Shown: positions 33,561 to 43,850 of the stretch, one piece after another | Numbering within the stretch: the first letter of the stretch is position 1 | How the letters are laid out: each line of letters begins with the position of its first letter | Assembly: GCA_038503075.1 (NCBI GenBank) | Contig: JBCAML010000015.1 | Span: 1,548,823-1,612,822, forward strand | Reading direction: 5' to 3' | Source of the DNA: Gyromitra esculenta | Lineage: Eukaryota; Ascomycota; Pezizomycetes; Pezizales; Discinaceae | DNA: 64,000 bases | Position numbers and translations under genes: made by a program | Notes under the pieces: generated by a model | The model's input: only the letters and a program-made list of their open reading frames with translations | What the model was told of the DNA's origin: nothing | The model's database searches: none

Positions 33561-33719
33561 ATGGAAGCGGATACCCAAACTATCCACTCCGATGCAAATT
33601 CAACACCGGTGAGTTAAGGCCACACCCGCTTATTTCTAGGTAAATAAATACTAACTCATTCACTTTATTAGAATATGCTTCGTAAACAGGTTTATAATAC
33701 AACTAAAACCAACCTGTAG
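33561..33719 (+). CDS. Possible mini-gene or gene remnant with a clean intron
   Basis: ATG at 33561, exon to 33608 (MEADTQTIHSDANSTP), an intron at 33609-33671 with a strong GTGAGT donor, a TACTAAC branch-like sequence and TTATTAG acceptor, then an exon to a TAG at 33717-33719. Total 31 residues. The splice signals are unusually good for non-genic DNA. More likely the 5' end of a lost gene than a functional peptide. Confidence 0.25.
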
Positions 33720-33903
33720 TCCTTATAGTGCACAGGCTTGATGGGACAGAACGATCTGGCCCCTCTAGCAATAGAAGATCGATTTGAGTTCTGACACCAA
33801 AATAGAGCTTTGATAAGCAAATATGTGTCGATTCCTAATCCATCAACCTTTCACACTTACGTAATCTTAGACAGTTTTATTAGCTAGCTTAGGTCTAAGT
33901 TAC

Positions 33904-33977
33904 ATGAGTGTCGTTCAGCGAAAATGTCCCATAACTACCAAGATAGCCATAGTGCATTTTCGCTGAACGACGCTCAT
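33904..33977. mobile_element. Short foldback element, 74 bp
   Basis: 23-bp inverted repeats (ATGAGTGTCGTTCAGCGAAA outward, one mismatch) around a 28-nt centre. Structure of a tiny MITE or a hairpin locus. Confidence 0.6.
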
Positions 33978-34887
33978 TTAATAGACGGCAATTAGCTAAG
34001 ATACCTGTAAGCTGATCAGTTTAAAGACATTGAGATCATATGTGAGAAGCCGACGTGTATCTATCAACCCTTCTTATGCATCAGCACGGATAGGAATGTA
34101 ATAAATTGGATTGCCTCCGATATAGAACCCCTAGCCCAGGCCTAACGGAATTTGAGTTACATGTAGCCAAGTTTCACCAGATCTATGTTCACGTATGTGG
34201 ACCTCTTCAATCCGTGTAGAGTTATAAGATGTATAGCTACATTTAGTTGGAGAGCATCCTAAACACGACTTGAAAAAAGTTTGGCCCGTTTGGATATATA
34301 AGAATGAAACAAAATATATACCGCTTCATGGTATGTATATCTGTAGGGAAACTTAACCCTAAAACCTAAGAATGAACTCAAGGTTAAAGCATAAGCCTCT
34401 GACCTAGCCTTAAAAAACAGTCGCGCGCTTCCAGGCGTGCTAAATATTGGCAAAATCACGGGTTCAGTGGCCCTATGATATATAAATTCTAAAATGGCAG
34501 TACAGACTGCTTGTTCCGCTAGAATGGCTAAACGAAGGTAGTCCCTCAAAACCCTTCCCTACGGTACCTTCTTCCCTACAAGCGCTAGATCTCGGGATTA
34601 TAATTCCGGCGGCAAAAGGATTAACCGACGGATGATTTGAGTTCTTGATTTGAACTACCGTACCCTAGTTCGTTGCAAATTACATGTAGTTAACGTTAAC
34701 ACTCCTTGCTTTTTAGCTATATCCCATACGTCACGTGGCAGCTTCCGTGTGTCACAACTAGATATCATTCAATTTTCCCCTTTTAATTTTCAGCATTGCT
34801 ATATTCCCACCTGATCTATGAGATAACCAACCTTCATATAGCTTACTAACATCATATACTTGGTAGAGAGACCGGAGCCATATATAC

Positions 34888-34912
34888 AAACCCTAAACCC
34901 TAAACCCTAAAC
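34888..34912. repeat. Interstitial (CCCTAAA)3 telomere-like repeat
   Basis: Three tandem CCCTAAA units. This is the plant-type 7-mer rather than the usual fungal CCCTAA, though two-unit CCCTAA pieces occur elsewhere (about 44985, 51630, 52541, 53605). Confidence 0.6.
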
Positions 34913-36842
34913 GGACAACCAAGATGAATCTGGTGGAATATATAGGCCGATACGTATACGTTAACTGAGTTCGAAGGCCGCCAAAAGGCCATGGAGCCTG
35001 AGACAAAGATACATATCGATGGTACGTGGAGCGCAATTGATCTTATGGACGATCCAAGCAGGGCTTTCTTTTGATATCTGGGCCGTTTCCAACACATCTA
35101 CGTTCAGCTCCGTAACCACATGGGCGGCCTCCCTCCTTTTTTTGGACTCCGCAAACTCTCTTTACCGTAAATCGGCTCCTTCTTCCGTTCCCGCACAGCA
35201 TTGATATCCCGCTAGCCGTCCCACACAAACAACTTGTCCGGTAAGGTCTTTTTCAACACACCTATCGTAGGATCTTGTGAAATACGCCTGATTGCGCACC
35301 GCATATAGAAAAACAACCCCAACACTAGTACTTAGAATTCGCCATATCTAGATCTGGCAATCTCGGTTCATCTATCGCGCGTCAGCTAGTAGTGCTGTTA
35401 GTTATCGATTTCGCCACTTTTAAGTGCAGTTCCATTCCTTGTTCATTGACTAATCTAAAGCCCACCCAAAGTGCGCGTATATATATGTATCTCTACCAAC
35501 GTGTTTCCCCATACAAGTATTTGGAGATAAAGCGATGCTTTAACCTGATGTTTTACCTGGTACACTTCCACGATCTGTAGAGACGGTAGTAGACCCTCCA
35601 ATTCCTCCGTTACACACGTGTTGAAAGTTTTCATACTTAATTGATCTATCTAGCTAATCTATCACTAGTTACTGCCGTGTGGCCTTTTTGACTCGCTTAG
35701 AAAATCTAACGAGCCAATCAATCAACTTGGTACCTATAAAGGTAAATTTACTAGAAAATAATAACGGCCGGAATGTCGCCAATCTTGGCAGACTGGGGCT
35801 ACCATTCCGCGGTACCATCCTAACCACAATGCGCCAGCTGCAGTAGCGCCGCGTAGGAGTTTGCTTACCAAATACGTGACATATGCATGCTATTGGCTTA
35901 GACTCACGAACTCATTGAAGTGTAGATGCGAACTCTAAATAACAAATAAGCAGTCGTAGGTTGGATGAAGCCATTGCAGCTGCGAGGCCACACTTACATA
36001 GCCAACCGGCATGTATGGTTATTTAGCTGTAGTTGACCGATTTTCAAATTAAAGCGGGCCTAAGTTCTCAAGAGAAGCTAGATTTATTATGCAGCTTAAT
36101 TGGTACCATTACTAGCAGTGGAAAAGCATAAAGGGCTTTAGGATTGAGGGGACAGACTTACTTATAACTCCAAGTTTACGCTTAGTGTCATCAGCTAGTA
36201 GTTTCCCAAAAAATAACTATGGATCCGGACCATACCAATTTCAATCGGGCGTCAAGCAGGAATATACATATAACTATAGACAAATTGGAATATACGGATA
36301 TTGATAAAAACATACAAACAGGTATTTGGCAGCATTTATAAGCTTCTAGTGGAAAGGCAGCAAGCTCAGCAGGCTTATAATTAAGTATCTCGTTAAAACA
36401 CTAGAGTCATGCATCATGTAATCTTTCAAATTCACTCGCGATCGCTCTAATATACATATGCATTACCTTGATCAATCTTCAACAGGTACAACCAGTGATG
36501 CCTGTTTGCATCCAACATCCAATAAAAAAGATCGAGTACATACACACACAAAACAGCAAGCCAGACATCCGGCAGGTACCTGTCGGGAGATAAGATCGGT
36601 AAGTGCCTATCCACAACGGCTCAGGGCAGGTATCTGTCTAGATTTACTATCATACACTCTTCTCATTAGGACTCTCACGCGTAGGACAATGTAAATAAAG
36701 CCATCTTGCTATTCGAGGCCACAACTAATTCTCTTGAAACTCACGCTGCCATAGAAAATTAAAGTACAATCAAAAATATATATTGGTTGGGCGTTTCGTA
36801 GTCGGCTAGTCTCGTACCCTAGTTCTGCTATTATAAACTATA

Positions 36843-36895
36843 TATGTTCTGACCGGTTTCTCAACCGGCAATCTTGAGAAACCGGTCAGAACATA
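36843..36895. repeat. Perfect 22-bp inverted repeat with 9-nt loop
   Basis: TATGTTCTGACCGGTTTCTC (first 20 of 22) is followed by its exact reverse complement after 9 nt. No gene is close enough for a terminator role; it may be a foldback element. Confidence 0.75.
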
Positions 36896-37357
36896 CACAA
36901 GATTACATGCGCATACACAAGTATTTAGATAAAACAGAGAACGTGAAGTTAATATTCTGCAGTTTCAAGTGATAGGAGCGAACGTGAGTTTCTGAACTTG
37001 GATATATATATGCATATGTATCTCATTGCCAAGTTCGTTGATTTTACCTAAAACCGATCAACCACAATACGGAAAGCATCTAACTAGTGGATACATGTAG
37101 GTACCTGTCTCGATGTCTCGCGAGCTATCCGACTCATAAAAGCTATCCTAAGTGAAGCGAGAACCATTCTAGATGATTATATGAGATGTTCACGCAATAT
37201 GATCAAGGATTTCACGCTAACGAATTCTAATATCAAAAGCTGAGCTTAAATCTATCTTTAGGTAAAGACCAAATTCATCCAGCCCACTAAATTGGTTTAC
37301 TGCCCTGACCGGAATATTTCACAGATAAATATTCCTGGAAGTAATAGGGTTACTATT

Positions 37358-38856
37358 TTACAGCAAGCCAAACTTGTACGTCGCTTCCCAGTTGTACTGG
37401 TCGCCAGGGCCGTAGAATTGATTGCGGCCCCATTCTGGACTATTTTCCGGGTGGGCCAGTCAGTTCGCGTTCCGTCACTTACTCGCCAGGTTACGCAGAG
37501 GTGAAAACTTACTGATTGATTCCATCGTTCCAGTCCTGAGATTCAAGGGCAAGACAACCACCACTCTTGACAAATCCATTGGTTGCTGATCCAGCGCCTC
37601 CTTGAGTCTTCTTAATAGGAATTTGGCCTAGATAATAGTAAGTAAAGTCTTGAAACCTATCACAAAGAATTATCGACTATGTTACCATTCATCCAGTAGC
37701 AGGTATACAATTGAACTGCTCCTTGATTTGTATAGATATCAAATTTGATCCCGGACCACGCGCTTGATAGAGTAGCAACCGGTTTGTCCAAGGTTGGGCT
37801 CTTATCAACAATCCAGCAGTTGTTGTATCCCTCGCAAGCAGATCCAGTTCCACAGTTACCAACCCATCCTGGTGTATTAAGGTTAGTTCCAAGCTGTTTC
37901 GGCTTTGACCAAAAGTCGTTAATATCGTTCTTGGGAATTGTGGTGATTTTCCCGGTGGGCACCATGTTTGGGTCTGGCTCAAGCAGACGATAGGAGTATG
38001 GAGTGCTGTAGGTGTGGTTCCAGATCAAGTCAGTTTGGGGGTTTGCGAAAGCGTCAAGATTCCAGTATGTGTGTTGGGTCAACATGAGAGCTATAGAAAC
38101 ATGCAGTATTAGTGACACATATTAAAACCAAGAACCTTAAGTAGTCTGTGCAAACGGTGCAGGAGACCTACGAGTCCTCTTCTCGGGTGATTTGGCCGTG
38201 ATTTTGATGTTCCAGGCCTTCTGTGTGAGAGTGTAGGTGATCAATGCATCAACAGAACCCGGCATTCCTGTTGACATATCTGGATCATACATAGAAAAGG
38301 TAATGGAATTCGTGCTGACACTAGTCACATTAAAGGTTCTATATGACCAGCCGTTAGGCCCAGAGTGGAGAGTATTATTTCCATCATTCTGTGGTGTGTG
38401 ATAAGTTACACCGTCAACTGTGAACTGAGCATTTCCAATTCTGTTGGCATAACGTCCAGGAACTGCACCATAGTTGGGGTGATTCGGGTCAAGCGCTAAT
38501 AGAAAATCAATAGTTGTACTTTGAAACCCAGGGATAAAGGTAGAGTAAAGTATCTCACGATATTCAGCTGCTGTGTCATAACCAAGGACGATGTCTCTCT
38601 CGATACCATTCTTGTCCTTCACGAACAAATTGGTGATTGAAGCAGCATACGGAGCGAACTAAAAATTAAATAATAGGTGACAGATATTAGCGCAAAATCT
38701 AGCTAGCTATCACACCACAATTGAGAGATTGGGTTCGACCTGCGCACGAATACCCGATGCGGTCAGAGTATATTTTCCGTCAGGCCCAGGAGCAGGGACG
38801 ACCGCCAAAGAAAAGTAGGTCGATAATCCGAATACCAAAAGCGAGAGGCTTTTCAT
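37358..38856 (-). CDS. Secreted aldose 1-epimerase (galactose mutarotase family)
   Basis: Six exons (38716-38856, 38559-38658, 38172-38495, 37686-38090, 37513-37627, 37358-37439) with five GT-AG introns of 57-81 bp join in phase to 388 residues. The family interconverts alpha and beta anomers of aldoses. Residues 1-20 form a signal peptide (MKSLSLLVFGLSTYFSLAVV), so it acts outside the cell. Seen motifs: GAVPGRYANRIG (Arg99), TLHSGPNGW (His124), TQHTYWNLDAF (His195) and a late LALESQDW Glu (352), matching the substrate-binding Arg, the two His and the catalytic Glu of the family, then the fungal tail PEWGRNQFYGPGD. Many Asn-X-Ser/Thr sites fit secretion. No break is present, so this gene appears functional. 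Confidence 0.92.
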
Positions 38857-39879
38857 TTTGACTTGATTTGTATCCGATCTGGATATAAAAAAGACGGGAT
38901 CCTTTCAGATGCAACGATCAAGAGTCAGGAATCGCACTTCTTATGGGAAAAGAGTGCGTGTGAGCTCAAATACCATTTCCAATCCAAATCCCAAGATCGT
39001 TAGACTTACCCCACAGCCATCCTTACATCTAACTACTAATGGTAGGTAACGCATCTTTGACTGGTAGCAGTCTTTCGACTGGTTTACCTTGCAAGTACTG
39101 AAATGAATTAAAGCACTCGCCTCGGTCCCGCAAGCCGAAAAGCTCAGGGGTAATAGCGATGAGAGCGGGGTACAGAGTCCGGGGCAAGCCTAGTTCAGGA
39201 ACACGAGAGGTTCCCACAGCTGCAGTAGTATTGTATGATGACGAATTAAACTGGTATCCTAATAAATTGAGGACTACAAATGGTTCCAAATATGCTCATT
39301 CTCGGTCGACTGGATAGGCAACGGCATGGTCAATCCATTACTTCCTGCTTTCGGAATTCTCTGTGAGGGGTACTATAGGATAATACAAAATTCAGGGTGA
39401 ACCGAAAGCCACTCCGATTACCCGTCCATTGTGCATTGCTCGGGGATTATCCTCAGGCACACCCGGACATCGGACCGGGACCCGAAGTACGTTCGGATGC
39501 ACGTATAAGGTACCGAAAGAAATGTTCCCCTGCACAACTCCAGCTTTATGCGGGGGATATTGCTAGACCTCCCCGCCAAAATTCCTAATTCCGATATCAT
39601 TAAAGTTTGCAGTGTATACGTACCAGTTCAGGAAAACCCACAAAGGCTTAGGTATGAAAACGGAAGGTACCTATTGCTACGACAAGGATATATGTACGAG
39701 CGTGAGGTGGATCGATATCAGTGCATGTGGAAACCTCAAAACTAACTTCACTATTATAACGTGATCATTGCCATAAGATATCTTTAAATTGTCAATAAGT
39801 AAGTTCAGTCTAATTATAGAAGCTAAAGGCCCGCTGATATGGGGTTTACTGCGTACAGTCCTTCTGAACAATCAATATG
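38857..39879. other. Intergenic, nothing recognised
   Basis: Upstream region of the epimerase gene. The longest ORFs (up to 86 codons) match nothing known to me. Confidence 0.45.
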
Positions 39880-40440
39880 GAGATTTGGCACAAGTCTTCG
39901 GTGTAAGGGTGGAAAATCGTCGGGAAAGGCATCAGTAAATGTGTACTTTGAAAAATTGTCGGCAAAGGCATCGGTTAAGGAATTGGTAAATGGGTACCTT
40001 GGAAGGTCGCCGGGAAAGGCGTCAGTAAAGGAATCAGTAAATGTGTACTTGGCTACTTTTCTGGAATAAGTGGGCGGTCTGAGAGGTTGAACTATATGAA
40101 TAGTGCAGGTGATAAAGAATTCAGTAGATGTGTTGAATATGCCAGGTTCAACTCCTAGACCTAGTTACTTTTTGCTTTTGGCTCCTTTGAATTAAGGTTT
40201 GAAAAATCGTAGGGAAATGTGTATAGTGCCACTAATGATGTTTTTCCCGATGCCTTTCCCATACAAAATTTCGCTGTGTCTTTGATGCATTTACCTGCTC
40301 CTTTTCTATAGACTTTATAGACGACTTTAGTGATGCCTTTCCCACATAAGTAATGTATGAGGATTTGATGCCTTTACAGACAACTTTCCCACACAAAATA
40401 TTGGGCGAGAAAATGATGCATTTACTGATGCATTTACTTC
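39880..40440. repeat. GGCATCAGTAAA-type degenerate repeat, foldback arrangement
   Basis: Plus-strand units of GGGAAAGGCATCAGTAAA type recur every 55-60 bp at 39920-40065, and the inverse units (GATGCCTTTCCC, GATGCATTTACTGATGC) fill 40240-40440. The same unit forms arrays in both palindrome arms near 55.0-55.6 and 62.0-62.6 kb. The left array is open in one frame (GKASVNVYFEKL...), likely by chance. Confidence 0.6.
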
Positions 40441-41587
40441 GCCTGCAGAGGTCAATACCCAGGTCAAAATCACTCAGCCGGCCAAGTTTCTACAGCCTAC
40501 GCTTCGGCTCGGACTCTAGCCTCTAGCCTCTAGCTCTATAAAAAGCGGATCATTCCCAGTAGCTGAAGTTACCCGTAGCGTAAGCCAGCAGCTGGAGATA
40601 AAAAGAGATTATCATACTAAAGACATTCCAATCGGCGATGAAATATATTTATTCGCCCTTTGGTGTAGGTACTGCAGCCCCTACACAATACTTACGCAAT
40701 AGAAAATCCGGTAATACCAATAATTACTGACACCTCATAAAACCATACGCAGGTCCAGAAATCTCAATATTACAACTTACTATAGTTAAATCAAGATCTT
40801 AGCTATAGCACAGCCGAAATTACCTCCTTTCCCGGCAATTGTAGCTAGTCCTATTGCGTAATACCTATACGCTTTATATAAATTCTCATTCCCAATTGCA
40901 GAGAATATCACTCCCAAGTTTAGGCTCTCAAGATTCACACCGCTAGCAAGTGTTCCTTTTTCTCAGACTCGTTTCCAATGCGAAGCACACGGTAGTACTG
41001 CCCCTTATCGCGAAAAATCCCATTGCTTACGGGTTTTAGTAGATATTATTTATGGAATGCATCACCTGTCTCAATTAATTTTGGCGACTTCATTTAGAAT
41101 ATAATATTATCGAATAAATAACACGGGCACTGTCAGGCAGAGTTACGTGATGATCATGATCACTCCATGTATAAGTGTGACGTCACAGAAAACCCCAAGA
41201 TAATATTTATTTAGCGATATTTATTGCCGGCAAACCCAACAAAACCTCACGTTACGTTCCTCAAAGCTTTTCCTCGCAACATGCTTTGATTGTCTTCTTG
41301 ACACCTGGGACTCTCCCCCCGAAATCTCTCACTTTCAATTGCAGCTACAGGTCAGCCAGCCGTTTTAAATATTGCTTGCATCTTCGCTCATGATCAATTC
41401 AACCAATATTGACTTATAGTTATCGATTACCACCCCCAACCATTAACAATTCCTTCCTAAACACTAACTAGGATTATACGGTCGGTTCCGCGTACCCCCT
41501 ATTATAACCCCCAGCCCCAGCCACGATGTTTGAAAATTTTATCTGACTTAGAAAATTTTCGAGTCCTCCAAATTAGCTATAAAAACT
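40441..41587. other. Intergenic, upstream of the LanC-like gene
   Basis: AT-rich, with no ORF of note. A TATAAAAAG sequence sits near 40538 and TATAAAAAC just before the LanC-like ATG (41578). Confidence 0.4.
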
Positions 41588-43270
41588 ATGTCTCAAACTG
41601 AAGCTCGCCACTTTGCCAACAACCTCCCGCCATTCTTACTTGACAAAAAAACTCTTCTCCAGGCGCTCGACAGCCAGGGATAGCAAACAAGGTCACGATA
41701 ATCTATATACCGGAAATTCGGGTAAACTACTCCCAACACCCCAATACCGGTTATACTATTTTTGTCCCACACTTATCCAGCTCACGGTCAGACTCACAAG
41801 CTAGAGTTAGACAGCTATTTCTTTGATGTACCTGCGACTCTCGCAGCAAATCCCTACGCCCTCTCTCACAGCCAAAGAACTACTCGAGTCCGTCAGCTTC
41901 CATCTCCCACTCCCCCATTTGCCCGAGTTCCCCACCAACAGATTATCACCCATTGGATCGCAGTTTGGACCGGCTGTTGTTGAGTTATCAAGGCAATTAA
42001 TCGTGTTGCAGAACAAGGACACGCACCCCACCGAGCTCTGGGAGACTGCGGCTTCGATGCTGCAACAAGCTATCAACGTAGCGCTTAATTTTGAATCAGT
42101 CGAAGATGGGTCTGGAGCCACGGAGGTGCTCTATGGAAGAGCAGGATTATTGTGGTCGGTATTGAATTTACGAAAGTTGCTCGACATCGTGGATCCAGAG
42201 ACGAAGGAAACCTCTCAATTGATATCACTGGATAACATCATCAGCAACCAGGTTGTTCGCGAGCTCGTTGACGGGTTGATCGCGACTGGCAGGAGGGGGA
42301 AAGCCAAATTCGAAGAGCAATACAGAGAGGATGGCCTGCCGCTCATGTGGGAGTGGCATGGCAAATATTACCTAGGAGCTATGCACGGCACAGGTACACT
42401 TGATCCCACCCACTTAATAAATATCTTTATCCTCACTCATCTCTCAGCCGATCTCTTGATTTAGCCGGTATTCTCACCGTAATTCTACAAGCACCGGTTA
42501 ATATTGTTAGCCCTCATCTTCCGGTGATCCTACCTACGATTAAAGGTCTAGTTCAATTGACATTGAATTTCGCTGGCCACCTTCCGCCTTATGTTCTAGC
42601 AAAACAGCGCTCTCAACCGTACGTTCAAATATGCCACGGATCTCCCGGCTTGCTAGTACTTTTTATGACGCTCAAGTCGCGTTTCCTGGATCATTGGGAC
42701 GAGGCTCGGTATGGGCACTGTATAGAAATGGCAGCAGAAAACGTGTGGCAGGAAGGATTGGCTCGAAAGGGATTCGGATTATGTCACGGCGTGACGGGAA
42801 ACGCGTGGTCATTGTTGTCACTGCAAGTTTCTTCGAGGGCCCATTACATCCTTTTCCATGCATGCTAACGTCACGTAGCGACGACGATGTAAATCTCTCC
42901 CGCGCACTACTCGTGCTCTAGCATAAGTACCTAAAAATGCCTTTTGGTAGCAAAGTTTTTTTAATTCGTCCCGCAGCAGCGCTTCAAAGTTTGGGTGGCC
43001 AAGGCCTTACCCTTGTTTTCAGGTACTTATGCTAGAGCACAAGTAGTGTTCTTGATGCATGCGACACGACTTCCGCCACTTTGCGAAGAGGAAGAACTCT
43101 CTTATCGTACGCCTGACCATCCGTGGTCACTGTTTGAGGGGCTAGCCGGGGCTGTTTGTGCTTGGTCTGAGGCATCTGTGGTGGTAGAGGAACGACTACA
43201 CAGATTAAAAAATGCAAACGTTCTGGGGATTCCAGGACTGGGGGGATTTGGAGCCCGCGGCCTGCTTTAG
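41588..43270 (+). pseudogene. LanC-like protein gene, disrupted by a MITE and frameshifts
   Basis: Eukaryotic LanC-like (LANCL) proteins are zinc-binding alpha-toroid proteins related to lanthionine cyclases. ATG at 41588 (MSQTEARHFANNL). A frame slip near 41685 leads to NLYTGNS, then an intron at 41722-41814, AISLMYLRLS..., an intron at 42394-42464 (GAMHGTAGILTVILQ), YVQICHGSPG and GLCHGVTGNAW with the family's zinc Cys and His residues, an intron with CTAAC branch and GTAG acceptor at about 42827-42877, then DDVNLSRAL. Here a 134-bp MITE interrupts; the frame resumes as VFLMHATRLPP ... DHPWSLFEGLAGAVCAW and stops at 43270. The MITE adds an in-frame TAG within 15 nt. Splicing phase at the third intron is also off by one. 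Almost certainly non-functional. Confidence 0.85.
42910..43043. mobile_element. TA-flanked MITE (134 bp) inside the LanC-like coding exon
   Basis: Terminal inverted repeats of 23 bp (CTCGTGCTCTAGCATAAGTA outward, one mismatch), flanked by TA at 42908-42909 and 43044-43045. Removing it and one TA restores the LanC-like frame (SRAL|VFLMHAT). Tc1/mariner-type target duplication. Confidence 0.9.
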
Positions 43271-43702
43271 TCCGTATTTCTCCCATATAACGGGATGCTG
43301 CACACAGAAATGGAGCTCTGCCCTCCTCTTACCATGACGGATTTTTGCATTGTATCCAGTCATAGGAGGTTGGCGATAAGCGTCACCAAATCTCACTCGA
43401 ATCAAGGATTTTCTTTTCTTTTCTTTTCTGCCTCCGAAAAGGTGCGAGGTAGAGTACACCGAAGGTTGTATATTTTTCTAAAGTAGGATACGAGCGCGAG
43501 GCTGCCTTTGGTGGTACCAATAGTCCAACAGCTTCGATGGGTCTCTCGCTTTATAATTACACAGCACACTACCACTCTTGGCTCGGGGTAATCCGTAGCT
43601 AAATGTGGAGGGATACATGGGTAGGATTGCCTACATGAGCTGGGGCTACCGGTCTTACGATCAGAAACCGCTTGGCATTCTATTCACTAACACATAACAT
43701 TA

Positions 43703-43850
43703 CTCGGGGCAGGCAATAAGTACCTGGAAATGCAAGTTGCTGGAGGGGGTCAGTCGATTGGGCGATTCAGTAGTATCATATTGTTTGGCTGGTCAGAGTA
43801 GCGTGCATACATACCAATTGCATTTCCGGCTATTTTCTGCCTGCCCCAAG
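43703..43850. mobile_element. TA-flanked MITE, 148 bp, related ends
   Basis: Inverted ends CTCGGGGCAGGCA and its partner CTTGGGGCAGGCA extend imperfectly to GGAAATGCAA. Flanked by TA at 43701-43702 and 43851-43852. The CTYG start and the AAGTACCT stretch resemble the MITE at 42910. Confidence 0.75.

Larger units (their letters stand above)
33978..37357. other. Intergenic desert with telomere-like and hairpin motifs
   Basis: No gene recognised. Contains three CCCTAAA units at 34888-34912 and a 22-bp perfect hairpin at 36843-36895. ORFs are short and unrelated. Confidence 0.5.

Noticed and set aside
39880..40069. ORF with GKASV repeats as a repeat protein
   Set aside because: The reading frame follows from a DNA repeat found in inverse orientation next door and in non-coding arrays elsewhere.
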